Source: Brachycybe producta (lineage: Eukaryota; Arthropoda; Diplopoda; Playtdesmida; Andrognathidae). From it: a stretch of 64,000 nt of DNA. Positions 11,807-21,979 of this stretch are shown here, piece after piece; the first letter of the stretch is position 1; each line of letters opens with the position of its first letter. The translations under genes and the position numbers were made by a program. The DNA is taken from assembly GCA_036925085.1 (NCBI GenBank), contig JAUPFP010000062.1, forward strand, positions 314,001-378,000, read 5' to 3'. A model generated the notes under the pieces. The model was not told the origin of the DNA. It ran no database searches and saw only the letters and a program-made list of their open reading frames with translations.

Positions 11807-13234
11807 GCACGGTTAGAAAGCGACATCGCACGGTTGGAAAGCGACACCGCACGGTTGGAAAGCGACACCGCACGGTTGGAAAGCGACACCGCACGGTTGG
11901 AAAGCGACACTGCACGGTTGGAAAGCGACACTGCACGGTTGGAAAGCGACACTGCACGGTTGGAAAGCGACACTGCACGGTTGGAAAGCGACACTGCACG
12001 GTTGGAAAGCGACACTGCACGGTTGGAAAGCGACACTGCACGGTTGGAAAGCGACACTGCACGGTTGGAAAGCGACACTGCACGGTTGGAAAGCGACACT
12101 GCACGGTTGGAAAGCGACACGGCACGGTTGGAAAGCGACACGGCACGGTTGGAAAGCGACACGGCACGGTTGGAAAGCGACACGGCACGGTTGGAAAGCG
12201 ACACGGCACGGTTGGAAAGCGACACGGCACGGTTGGAAAGCGACACGGCACGGTTGGAAAGCGACACTGCACGGTTGGAAAGCGACACTGCACGGTTGGA
12301 AAGCGACACTGCACGGTTGGAAAGCGACACTGCACGGTTGGAAAGCGACACTGCACGGTTGGAAAGCGACACTGCACGGTTGGAAAGCGACACTGCACGG
12401 TTGGAAAGCGACACTGCACGGTTGGAAAGCGACACTGCACGGTTGGAAAGCGACACTGCACGGTTGGAAAGCGACACGGCACGGTTGGAAAGCGACACGG
12501 CACGGTTGGAAAGCGACACGGCACGGTTGGAAAGCGACACGGCACGGTTGGAAAGCGACACGGCACGGTTGGAAAGCGACACGGCACGGTTGGAAAGCGA
12601 CACGGCACGGTTGGAAAGCGACACGGCACGGTTGGAAAGCGACACGGCACGGTTGGAAAGCGACACGGCACGGTTGGAAAGCGACACGGCACGGTTGGAA
12701 AGCGACATGGCACGGTTGGAAAGCGACATGGCACGGTTGGAAAGCGACATGGCACGGTTGGAAAGCGACATGGCACGGTTGGAAAGCGACATGGCACGGT
12801 TGGAAAGCGACATGGCACGGTTGGAAAGCGACATGGCACGGTTGGAAAGCGACATGGCACGGTTGGAAAGCGACATGGCACGGTTGGAAAGCGACATGGC
12901 ACGGTTGGAAAGCGACATGGCACGGTTGGAAAGCGACATGGCACGGTTGGAAAGCGACATGGCACGGTTGGAAAGCGACATGGCACGGTTGGAAAGCGAC
13001 ATGGCACGGTTGGAAAGCGTCATGGCACGGTTGGAAAGCGTCATGGCACGGTTGGAAAGCGACATGGCACGGTTGGAAAGCGACATGGCACGGTTGGAAA
13101 GCGACATGGCACGGTTGGAAAGCGACATGGCACGGTTGGAAAGCGACATGGCACGGTTGGAAAGCGACATGGCACGGTTGGAAAGCGACATGGCACGGTT
13201 GGAAAGCGACATGGCACGGTTGGAAAGCGACATG
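11807..13234 (+). repeat. 21-bp minisatellite, 68 units
   Basis: Tandem copies of GCACGGTTGGAAAGCGACAYN; the length, 1428 bp, is exactly 68 units. Units differ almost only in the last bases, and the variants come in blocks: one CATC, three or four CACC, ten CACT, seven CACG, ten CACT, eleven CACG, then about 27 CATG units, two of which carry GTCATG. Because 21 is a multiple of 3 and the unit lacks stops in most frames, several long ORFs (up to 583 codons) cross it on both strands. They are not genes. The array replaces the ACGGT-rich tract that G2, G4 and G6 have at the same place. Confidence 0.97.
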
Positions 13235-13307
13235 GCACAGCGAAAGTCCGTCGAAATCAATTCCCACCGTCATAAAACGTAAACTCACCTTGTTTTTCAT
13301 TTATTTC

Positions 13308-13960
13308 AGGGAACCACGGTGGAGATTCTAAGGGCTCTCCCAATCTTCTGGTTTTGACCAATGTGGCTGATGCTGATGGTGAACTGATGGGTTCTCCGTT
13401 AGCAGAGGTTTCTGCAGTTGTTCAGCCGTCCTAGTCGATTCCAACACGTGTCATATTCTTTGGCAGCTTTCATCGGTGCACTCTGGGGAATCGCCTTAAG
13501 CGACCATTCAGTTGGTAACCTCTGTGGTTCTTATGAGACTGGTCCTGGTGGGGCTAAGTTCAACCGCTGAGATGGCGCACAAACCAGTGTTGAATCTGCT
13601 GAATCGAAAGAACTCGGATCTTCGTCTGTTGGACACTGACTAGACTTGGCTAGTGTGGTTTTAAGATGGTGAGGAGGACTTTTGGGGCTTTTTCTGGTCT
13701 GACGTGAGTAGTAAGACCTCAGCAGGTGCTAAGTTTGTGGCTGGGACCTGTGATGGGCCTTAATGAATGTTCCCAGAATGACCATGGTTAATTTCACACT
13801 AGTTTCCAGGCACCGCTGATAATATTTCTTCAGAGGCCTGTATAGTCGGACATTCCCTGCCTCATCCAGATGGTGACAGTAGTCTTCAGGGACAACTGGC
13901 TTATGTAAGTTATCCTGTGGATGACTCGGACAATGACAGACAGGAAGAGGTGGAGGACTG
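13308..13960 (+). pseudogene. G1 ORF3a remains
   Basis: Follows an acceptor-like TTTATTTCAG at 13300-13309, as in G2. The next bases, with ACCACGG, match the start of ORF3 in G2, G4 and G6. Further similarity is seen around 13440-13520 (compare G4 ...TPTGVGAFWGRYLQS) and 13600-13690 (compare ...DWSRVV). Stops interrupt the frame from about 13431. Function of ORF3 unknown. Confidence 0.55.
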
Positions 13961-14404
13961 AGGAAACTTAATAGACTGTCATATCGCGAACCGTTTTGTC
14001 AACATCAAAGTTCACTGTTTGCCATCCTGCATAGGAGTAGAAAACGTAGGGAAGTAATTGTATGACCAGCAAATGGTCATTACAGTAGCATGACGTGGCC
14101 GGTGTGGTTGGGCCAATGCTGGGAGGCTTGATGGTCCAAATCCTGAGTTTGTCCATCCACATAAGGTTCATTCTAATGCATCTGATGAGGCCTCAGAATA
14201 TGAGACCATGCCAGATCCAGGTGTGGTTGTATAACTACTAGCCCACCTTTTTGTGGTATGATGTACAGAAAAATATTTTCCTTACCTTCAGAAGTTTGAT
14301 GCAAACGCCTGTGCGAAAAGGTGGACAGATGATAGCATGCATAGCTATTTCTAGCTTGTTGGATTGGCCGGCTGAGGTTAGTTCACTCAGGGGGTCGCTG
14401 TATG

Positions 14405-14545
14405 TCCCGACATGGCATTTGGCTATGATAAAGTGAAGTATCTTGGCCATGTAGTGAGTGCCAATCCGGATCCAGAGCTAGTAAGAGCTGGTTAGGAGAT
14501 GTATGTGCCCATGGTGCCGGCAGTTGACAATCAGTGCGTCTGCTT
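14405..14545 (+). pseudogene. Displaced gypsy RT fragment
   Basis: A short stretch reads FGYDKVKYLGHVVSANPDPE, matching FFGFNKVCYLGHVVSAEG of G6 RT. It lies after ORF3 rather than in pol, so it was moved by rearrangement or belongs to another degraded insertion. It ends near a run of ten G (14597-14606). Confidence 0.7.
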
Positions 14546-14560
14546 CCTCAATGGCCTGCG

Positions 14561-15436
14561 TGACATCATTGTTGTGCACTTTTCACGCACAACAGTGGGG
14601 GGGGGGAAGATCGCAACCTCCTCATTCAAATGTGCACAGTAATAGTAATAAGTTGAGTTGTTGACTATTAAAAGTAATTAATATAAAAATGTTCTTCAAA
14701 TTTCTAATAAAAAATAAATTTTTAATCAGGGATATAAAGAAAAGCCATAAATTTTGTAATTAATAATTTTTTAATCACATTGGCTGTTGTTTCGACTCTA
14801 AACTGAGTCATCTTCAGAGCCTGAAATCATATACAATAAAAGACTTTTGAATCTGGCTAACTATACAATAACATAAAAATAGAATTTTTAAAAATTTTAA
14901 AATCTTACCATTTTGTAGAATAAAAGTAGACGTCATTTTTTAAAAAAAATATAGCGAGCATTAAAAGCACATCAACAGTGGAACTGATAAAGAAATAAGA
15001 CAACCCATGATCAGTAGAAAACTTAAAGGTATTAAAGGAATTTAAGGAATTAGATTGTAATATTGATGGGAAAGACCTTCAGTATTTTTGAGGAACATCT
15101 TTTTAAAATTTCTTTTTAAATTATTTTCTGTGCACAAAATTTGTCTTGCACTAATCAATTTGGTGGTGTTGTGAAATAGCAAGATTAGTAATGGCACTAA
15201 GGTTATTATTTAATTTTCTAGTTTCAAGTACAATATCTTCAGTCAGATTTTGATTACAGAGTAAAATTTGCTCGCTTTATGTTAAGTTATGTTTGGGTAC
15301 AGTAAATCAGAAAAGTTAATTACTTAACGTAAAGAATAAATTAATATGTTTAGAGTATGGGAACATTAATAAAAATAGTTTTTTTCTTGAAGCCCATAGA
15401 AATGTACTGACACTTCAATTCTGAGGAGTCATGTCA
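14561..15436. other. AT-rich flank, no gene seen
   Basis: AT-rich sequence between the gypsy remains and the DNA transposon. It contains a G10 run. I recognise nothing else. Confidence 0.5.
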
Positions 15437-15634
15437 CAGTAGGGTGGTCCTTATTTTTTAAGTTTTTAAAAGTCTTTGTCTGACCCTCTCATGTTGTTCT
15501 TCTATGTATAAAATTATGTTGTGCAAAGTTATATTACAGTCAAGCAATATTTAGGGGTAGCTCAATGAATATGAAATTCTTTCTTTTTTAAGATTTTTCT
15601 CTATTATTGCAGGTAAAGTGAAAAATTAATAGTT

Positions 15635-15916
15635 ATGGCTACTGCAACCAGAAAGACCAATACTTTGTGGCTTATTGGGTCAGAAGAGACCTCTATCAAG
15701 GGATCCAAGTTACCCTCTAATAAACAAGTGCTCAGTGTACTTTTTTATCACCACCGAACCTTAAAAAAGACAATCTGTGAAAGTTCCCGTAGTGCTGTAA
15801 AAGAAGCTGCAGTATTTTGGGAAAAAGCCCGAATTCCCATAAGACATGAACAGGACTGTGTTAAGAAGACAGAACAGCTTCATGAGAAGTGGGTCAAACT
15901 GAAAAAAAAATTGTAA
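15635..15916 (+). pseudogene. N-terminal part of the transposon-encoded protein
   Basis: 93 codons from ATG to a stop just after a run of nine A (15902-15910). The protein is basic, with WEKARIPIR and LHEKWVKLKKK, the look of a DNA-binding N-terminus. The next frame continues with matching character from the A run into the main ORF at 16008, so the two are most simply one gene split by a single-base slip. The ATG follows an acceptor-like TTATTGCAG at 15605-15613, which may end a 5' UTR intron. Confidence 0.7.
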
Positions 15917-16007
15917 TAGGAAAAGTGCTGTTCAGCAAAGTCATGAGAGTCAGTTTAAAGATGACCTCGATAATTTATTTGACATTGCTCATAAGGATGC
16001 CCTCACA

Positions 16008-17897
16008 ATGATTACTATTCAAGAAGACAAGGATTTTCTACTTGCACAGAGAGAAAAAGGTCGGCGAGGATGCTTTGGTCAAGTTGACAAAGTTTTGGCT
16101 GGAAAGGAATTGAGGATTGACAAACGGAAAAGAAAATTCGAAGAGTTTAAGCAGAAGTGTGAAAACCAACAAAAAGCGTTTGTGGGAAATGTCTTAGATT
16201 TCAGCAGTGACAGTGATGATCAAGCTAGTAGTAGTGGAAACAAATACAATGTAGTTCCAAATCAGAATGTCACAATAAGGAAACAATCCACATCAGAATC
16301 ACCAACTAAACAAAATAAGAGGGCACATATAAACATTGTCATGCCATCAGTAGCATCGGCATTGGATAGAGCTAAGTTGAGTGACCGTAAAGCTACATTT
16401 CTCTTGGCAGCAGCAGCTCAGGGTCTTGGCCACAACATAAAAGATTTTAATCTCAATAGGTCATCAATAAGAAGACAGAGAGGTAGCATACGTAAAAAAG
16501 TGGCATTAAGACTAAAAAACGAATTCCACACTTCTACACCACTCGTTGTACACTGGGATGGCAAACTTCTTCTGGATCTAACAGGAAATGAGAAAGTGGA
16601 TCACCTTCCTGTGATTGTTTCAGGTTTAGGTGTTAACCAGCTTCTAGGTGTGCCTAAGTTGCAGGCAGGCACTGGGGAGTGTCAGGCAACTGCTGTTGCA
16701 GATTTACTTAAAGAATGGGATGTTGTCGATCAAGTGAAAGCTATGTGCTTCGATACCACATCTAGCAACACAGGTCACAGAAATGGAACTTGTATTCTGT
16801 TAGAGCAGAAATTGCAGAAGGATCTTTTGTACTTGGCATGTCGTCACCATATCTTAGAACTTGTTCTTGCTAGTGCATTTAATGAAGCCATGTGTTGTAC
16901 CTCGTCTGGCCCTGATGTAACCATATTCAAGCGATTCAAGCAGTTCTGGGTTAAAATAGATCAGTCATCTTACATGTCTTTAGACAACAGTGAAACGGTA
17001 CAGCTTGTGATGAAAGATGAAAAAGACAATGTCATTGAATTCTGTACTAACCAGCTTCAACAAACTGACACTAAAATCAGAGATGATTACAGAGAATGTT
17101 TAGAATTAGCTATTATCTTTCTGGGAGGTACACCACCACGAGGTGTGCGATTTTTAGCCCCTGGGGCTGTACATCATGCAAGATGGATGTCCAAAGCAAT
17201 ATACTCACTAAAAATGTGGCTGTTTCGTAACCAGTTTACTCTCGCTGCAAGAGAAGAAAAAGGACTATGCAACATATGTGTCTTTCTTGTTTATGTCTAC
17301 ATCAAGGCTTGGTTCACTGCCCCACTTCCCATTACTGCAGCTTTCAATGATCTACAGCTTCTGCAAAAGCTTAGAGATTATAAAAAAATCAATCCTTCAA
17401 TATCCAATGTTACTTGCAAGAAATTTGAGGGACATCTTTGGTACTTAAGTGAGGAACTAGTTGGATTGGCATTTTTTGATGACAGTGTGCCAATCAAATC
17501 AAAACAGGCAATGCTAAAATATCTTTATGAAAAGGAAGGTGCAGATCAGCCTCTGAAGAGAATCCAAATGAGTGCCAGTGGCTCCGTTAATATGAGAATA
17601 GAAGACTTTGTATCGAAGAACTCAATACACTTATTTGACCATCTTGGCATTTCCAAAAGGTTCTTAAAACATGATCCAAAGATATGGCATCTGCGAGAAG
17701 ACTACAAGCAAGCTAAGGATATCATAAAACATTTACAAGTTGTGAATGACAATGCTGAAAGAGGTGTGGCATTGATGAAAGAGTACAATCCAATATTAAC
17801 AAAAAATGAAGATCAGAAACAGTATTTGCTTCAAGTTGTGAAAGAACATTCTAGTCGTTATCCAGATTGCAAAATGACTACATTAGCTACTTTGTAG
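16008..17897 (+). CDS. Putative transposase, RNase H-like fold
   Basis: 629 codons; the true N-terminus probably lies in 15635-15916. A basic, Ser-rich linker (residues about 1-110) is followed by a long core. Notable motifs: VHWDGKLL with a likely first Asp (about residue 180), CFDTTSSNTGHRNG (about 247-260) and LACRHHILELVL (about 275), where Cys-x2-His follows the second Asp as in hAT and P-type transposases. WYLSEELVGLAFFD near residue 485 is a candidate for the catalytic Glu. I recall similar uncharacterised proteins in many animal genomes, but cannot name the family with certainty. The only gene between the inverted repeats, so it most likely moves the element. The frame is intact here, unlike nearly every other element in the window. 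Confidence 0.8.
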   Translation: MITIQEDKDFLLAQREKGRRGCFGQVDKVLAGKELRIDKRKRKFEEFKQKCENQQKAFVGNVLDFSSDSDDQASSSGNKYNVVPNQNVTIRKQSTSESPTKQNKRAHINIVMPSVASALDRAKLSDRKATFLLAAAAQGLGHNIKDFNLNRSSIRRQRGSIRKKVALRLKNEFHTSTPLVVHWDGKLLLDLTGNEKVDHLPVIVSGLGVNQLLGVPKLQAGTGECQATAVADLLKEWDVVDQVKAMCFDTTSSNTGHRNGTCILLEQKLQKDLLYLACRHHILELVLASAFNEAMCCTSSGPDVTIFKRFKQFWVKIDQSSYMSLDNSETVQLVMKDEKDNVIEFCTNQLQQTDTKIRDDYRECLELAIIFLGGTPPRGVRFLAPGAVHHARWMSKAIYSLKMWLFRNQFTLAAREEKGLCNICVFLVYVYIKAWFTAPLPITAAFNDLQLLQKLRDYKKINPSISNVTCKKFEGHLWYLSEELVGLAFFDDSVPIKSKQAMLKYLYEKEGADQPLKRIQMSASGSVNMRIEDFVSKNSIHLFDHLGISKRFLKHDPKIWHLREDYKQAKDIIKHLQVVNDNAERGVALMKEYNPILTKNEDQKQYLLQVVKEHSSRYPDCKMTTLATL

Positions 17898-17921
17898 TCA
17901 TTACTTGTTTGGTCCAATGTT

Positions 17922-17927
17922 AATAAA
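17922..17927 (+). terminator. Polyadenylation signal of the transposase gene
   Basis: AATAAA lies 25 bases after the transposase stop codon, inside the element, in the expected place for mRNA 3' end formation. Confidence 0.6.
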
Positions 17928-18294
17928 ATGTGCATAAATTACATTGTTGTGTTTTAATTGTAACTTATGTATACAAAATAGTTCATTCTAATTATTTCAA
18001 TATTAGTGACACTAGATAAACAATGGTATATAATTTTAGGAGAATACGTAACGATTACGCTATTACGAAAACTTTGAATTCATTGAGCTACCTCTAAATA
18101 TCAATTAAAATTTATAAACTTTTATGTAGACTATTTTTTTGGTTGGGAGAACAATTCTGGGGGGTCAGAACATGAAATATTTGAATTTAAAAATTACCAT
18201 ATATATCAAAGGACCACCCTATTGTCACAGCCTGGTCGGGCTGCCTAATAACGACGGCCAATCCAGCTAACGGCGGCAGCTGTCGGGTCTAGAT

Positions 18295-18797
18295 CAGTTG
18301 TCTCAAACTCGTTTGTAACCTGGACTTTTTAGTTTGGCTCTCGGTCCAAACCTGATTTTCAAAGCTCGCCAAATTTTAAAGTTACAAATCAGGTTTCTGG
18401 TTGAGTTGCAAGGGGAATTATTTTAAATTTAGTGTAATTAAGCAGGTTAAGCAGTTGCTACTTTTAACAATGAAACTAGATGCAAATCTGTGAGCCTCTT
18501 CCACTTCACGGTTTTAACAATGTTCATCCTGAAAAAAAAAATACTGTTTTACGGTTTACATGTGTATGTTGTTCCGAATATTGACAGAACTCGAGTCGCC
18601 AGATCAAAAATATTCGGATATTTGTCACTGCTGACAAACTGGTAGAATTTGCTGGGGTTGTTATTGCAGTCCTCAAATTTTCGTTTCAATTTCTTTTAAC
18701 TTTTATTTTTTCTGAAAGTGTAATTGAGCCACTTGGCTTACTCCGGAGGTTGTTGAGGGCCACAAGTGGCCCGCGGGCCCCCAGTTTGAGGCCATTG
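18295..18797. mobile_element. Short hAT-like non-autonomous element
   Basis: The left end CAGTTGTCTCAAACT and the reverse complement of the right end, CAATGGCCTCAAACT, match at most positions. The right end continues inward with GGGGGCCCGCGGGCCACTTG, a pattern typical of hAT elements related to ZBED/GTF2IRD2-type transposases. The element is about 500 bp with no transposase. I could not find a matching 8-bp target duplication, so the exact ends are uncertain. Confidence 0.45.
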
Positions 18798-18969
18798 ACT
18801 GTCGTTGCAACTTTGATTACATTATACGAAGACAAAGGTATAATATCCGATGCCTCCATCATCTGTTTGGCGTCTGCGTTGACGCTTCTTGTGGCCCGAT
18901 AGGAAATGTCAAACTTTGCGACTATGCAAACTATTAAATTACCAACACCAGACACAAGATCGAGTGATG

Positions 18970-18994
18970 GATTCAATTCAATTCAATTCAATTA
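18970..18994 (-). repeat. 3'-terminal pentamer repeat of LINE-B
   Basis: About five copies of ATTCA on the plus strand (TGAAT on the element strand). Its place at the end of the RT-bearing unit marks the LINE 3' terminus. Confidence 0.75.
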
Positions 18995-19134
18995 AATACA
19001 CCTGCAATCAGCTCGAAAGCCATGTGGCAGGGACGGATTGCTCCCAATCACGACTGATTGTCATTATTTAAAAATAAGACATCATCATGAAATTGAAATC
19101 GTCCTAACAAAAAACTATTCACAGGAAGAGAATT

Positions 19135-20200
19135 CTATAGTCTAATAACATTAGGAAGAAAAGACCAAAAATATGCATCAGTCCTAGCCATTAATTCTTT
19201 GAAAGTTTTTGAATGCCCAAATCTACCTTTACGAGGATTTCTAGTTAGTAAACCATTAAGCAGGGTAATGTTATCACAAGACAGCAAACGTCCCAGAAGA
19301 GCAAGGCTTTGCTCATTTCTTCGGCCTGCTAATGATTCCCATTCTAGCTCTTGGAGCATAGACGATACACTGTCAGTATACGCATACCGTCCCTTTACAA
19401 ATCTTGCAGCCCTACGCTGCACCATTTCTATTTTTTGTTTTAGATTATTTCTAAATGGGTTCCAAATTGGGGAACAATATTCTAAGATAGGTCTAACTAG
19501 GGTAAAGTAACAGACCTTCTTTACATTTTCTTTACAATGTTTAAGGGTGCGTTGGACAAACCGCAGCCTTTGATTAGCTTTGGCAACTGCTTTGGTTATA
19601 TGATCTTTCCAAAGCATGTCCTTGGACAAGGTTAAGCCAAGATATTTGATGGTATCAACATGGGTTAGCTGAACATTTCCCATTGTGTAATCTGCAATGA
19701 ACGATTCTCGCTTTCGGGGAAACTCACATAACATTGCATTTACTCCTATTCAGTTGTAAATGCCACTCAGAGCACCACTCTTCAACACTGTCTAGATCTC
19801 TTTGGAGGACTTCACTATCCTCATTATCCCTAATCCTCCTGTAAACAACAGCATCAACTGTTGCATCTGTCTGCCAGATCGTTTATGAACAGAAGGAAAA
19901 GCAGTGGTCCAAGAATGCTACCCTGAGGTACACCAGATGTTACTTTAGCCCAGTCTGACACAGCACCATCAATTTGGACTCGCCTGTCGACTGTCTTTTT
20001 GATAAGAATGATGATGTCCACGAAATTACTTGTTTATTTAAGTTAAAAGTTATCATTCTTTTAATTAGTAGGGAATGCTTCACTGTATCAAATGCTTTTG
20101 CAAAATCTAAAAATACCAAGTCAAATTCGCCCTTACTATTCAAGCTAGATTGTATGTCTTGGATGAATAGTGCTAGCTGGGTATCACATGATCTGCCTTT
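19135..20200 (-). pseudogene. LINE-B RT, C-terminal half, broken
   Basis: 19940-20143 holds FDLVFLDFAKAFDTVKHSLL, RT palm motif A. After it [20 protein letters not shown] can be read (around 19860-19935), but the following FADD box is lost: only a VDAVVYRRI-like remnant remains, so one or both catalytic Asp are gone. 19135-19734 is the C-terminal part, with TIKYLGLTL, MVQRRAARFVKGRYAYTDSV and a TDAYFWSFLPNVIRLWNSLP-like end. Three frames are involved. Confidence 0.85.
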
Positions 20201-20219
20201 TCGAAAACCATGCTGGTTT

Positions 20220-21824
20220 TCATGAATTAATTTTTAAATGCTTGATTGTATTAGAATAAATTATATGCTCGAGAGTTTTACAAACAATGGAGGTCAGAGA
20301 AATGGGTCTATAGTTCTTTGGACAATTTTTATCTGCTGTTTTAAGAATTGGGCAGATATTTGCTTGCCTCCATGCCTTAGGCAGTATACCACTATCAAGG
20401 GAATCTTGGAAAAGTTTACTTAAAAAAGGGCTAACTTCTGTGGCCAGCTCCTTTAGCAATCTTGGCGAGATTTCATCTGGACCAGCTGATTTATTAACAT
20501 CTAGATTACAAAGCAAATTTTGTAATCCAGTGGAGTTTATGATTATATCAGGCATGACATGAGATAAGGTGCCAAGTTGTGGATCCTCATTGCCATCATT
20601 AGCATGAAAGACACTTTGGAAATAATCGTTAAGTGTGCTTGCAATAACCTGTTTGTCAGTACAGACATCACCAAGTGGTGTTGTAATTGAAGTTATATTA
20701 TTTTGAATTTTGTTGAGATTTTTTACATATTTCCAGAACAACTTGGGATTTTTATGGAGTGATGCCCTTAAGACATTATTAGTAAAGTTTAAGTGTTCTT
20801 TTTTAAGCAAGCTTTTCACAAGACATCGCTGGGAATTAAACTGCAATTTAATAGTATCATTCATTTTAATCTTCATTTTAGATATAAATTTGCGTTGTTT
20901 ACGAAGAGCGCGGCGTATCTCAGTGGTGTACCAAATTGGTTCCAAGCTTGATTTTACATTTTTGAATGGGATGAATTTATTTATGCCATTAGAAATGACA
21001 CTGACAAACAATGACCACTGTTGGTTTACATCTTTTGATAGTCCACTTTTATTTTTATTTTTCAGTTCATTTGTTACAAAGAGCTTAAAATTAGCCCAAT
21101 CAGCTTTATTGTACTGTAGAACTTTTCGGGGAGCTGATTGGAGTTTTTCGAATTGGGTGGCAAATTCTAAGTAAATCATTTTGTGATCGCTTATGCCATC
21201 AGCAATTTCAATTGATTTGGCATTTTCTGGGGTGTTCGTAAAAACTAAATCTAGAATATTAGCTGTTGTATTGGTGCAGCGTGTAGGGGTTTGCACTAGT
21301 TGATCCAGGGAATATGTGCATACACTATCAAGCAGTATATCTGTTAATTTACTAGAGCACTGGGAGTCAACAGTATAATTTTTCCAATTTATTTCTGGAG
21401 GGTTAAAATCCCCACCAATGAGAACTGATGCATGTTTGTGGGTAGAAAATAAGGAATCTAAACATTTTCTAAATTGGAGTAATTCCTCCTCGTCACTTGA
21501 AGGTGGGCAATATAATGAAAATAAGAAAATTTTTCTCCCATTATGAAGTGAAATGCTACAACAAACTACCTCACAATCACCTTCATAAGCAGGTTCTCTT
21601 TTTGATGTAAGGTTTTTATTGATAGCAAGAAATACACCTCCACCTTTGATTAAGTTCCGATCTTTTCGGAATATGTTAAATTGTTGGGGGAAAACCTCCG
21701 CGGATGAAACATCTTCAGTTAGCCATGATTCACTACCAAAGATAATGTCGGGATTATAGCTTTCTATAGCTTCTCTAAACTGAATTACTTTATTTTTTAT
21801 ACTTCTGCAATTGATAATTAACAT
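20220..21824 (-). CDS. LINE-B endonuclease and RT N-terminal half
   Basis: An uninterrupted frame of 534 codons, the longest intact LINE frame here. The endonuclease covers about residues 1-225: LIINCRSIKNK, FGSESWLTED (catalytic Glu), FSLYCPPSS (Tyr), LIGGDFNPPEINW (Asp/Asn) and GISDHKMIYL (Asp-His). The linker to about residue 410 is lysine-rich. RT then starts: LDVNKSAGPDEISPRLL, WRQANICPILK, NYRPISLTSIVCKTLEHII. It ends in a frameshift before the palm. Family role: target-primed reverse transcription. Confidence 0.85.
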   Translation of the reverse strand: MLIINCRSIKNKVIQFREAIESYNPDIIFGSESWLTEDVSSAEVFPQQFNIFRKDRNLIKGGGVFLAINKNLTSKREPAYEGDCEVVCCSISLHNGRKIFLFSLYCPPSSDEEELLQFRKCLDSLFSTHKHASVLIGGDFNPPEINWKNYTVDSQCSSKLTDILLDSVCTYSLDQLVQTPTRCTNTTANILDLVFTNTPENAKSIEIADGISDHKMIYLEFATQFEKLQSAPRKVLQYNKADWANFKLFVTNELKNKNKSGLSKDVNQQWSLFVSVISNGINKFIPFKNVKSSLEPIWYTTEIRRALRKQRKFISKMKIKMNDTIKLQFNSQRCLVKSLLKKEHLNFTNNVLRASLHKNPKLFWKYVKNLNKIQNNITSITTPLGDVCTDKQVIASTLNDYFQSVFHANDGNEDPQLGTLSHVMPDIIINSTGLQNLLCNLDVNKSAGPDEISPRLLKELATEVSPFLSKLFQDSLDSGILPKAWRQANICPILKTADKNCPKNYRPISLTSIVCKTLEHIIYSNTIKHLKINS

Positions 21825-21979
21825 TTTTAAAGATTTATTTATAAGCTTGTTTTCTTTTTTGGTCAGAGGAACTGTCTTAGAAGAAATTTTTTTGTTAGAA
21901 AGTTGGGTTTCTTTTTGAATAATTATTTTAGGTACAGTAACTAGATTTGATTTCTTCCTAGAATCAGGGCATTTAGAGA

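Larger units (their letters stand above)
7238..14560 (+). mobile_element. Gypsy copy G1, old and heavily mutated
   Basis: Plus-strand remains of a Ty3/gypsy element starting in the protease-RT spacer (ACCCATTGCCCTGGAGACG, also found in G2, G4 and G6) and running through RT, RNase H, integrase, the post-integrase tract, a minisatellite and part of ORF3. gag, protease and both LTRs are missing. Many stops and frameshifts. The last recognisable piece is a misplaced RT scrap at 14405-14545, so the 3' side is rearranged. Confidence 0.85.
15437..18224 (+). mobile_element. DNA transposon with terminal and subterminal inverted repeats
   Basis: The ends are inverted copies of CARTAGGGTGGTCCTT: 15437-15452 on the left and 18209-18224 on the right, with one mismatch. 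A second inverted pair, ATATTTAGRGGTAGCTCAATGAAT, lies 110 bp in from the left (15547-15570) and 123 bp in from the right (18078-18101). The element is 2788 bp long and carries one gene that fills most of it. The bases TCA flank both ends and may be a 3-bp target duplication, but this is short enough to be chance. The superfamily is not settled. Confidence 0.85.

Noticed and set aside
11807-13234. CRISPR array
   Set aside because: The repeats are directly adjacent with no unique spacers, and the window is eukaryotic.
11524-13300. Five overlapping ORFs of 464-583 codons on both strands, repeating VGKRHGT-, ARLESD- or VAFQPCH-type units
   Set aside because: All come from a 21-bp tandem repeat whose length is a multiple of 3 and which lacks stop codons. 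Open frames on both strands and several phases cannot all be genes, and none has a start context or domain.
15431-18228. Longer target-site duplication for the DNA transposon
   Set aside because: I compared the flanks for 4 to 8 bp matches. Only TCA is shared, which chance could give.
18686-18976. 96-codon minus-strand ORF
   Set aside because: It spans the end of the hAT-like element, whose GC-rich terminus accounts for part of the frame. No domain.
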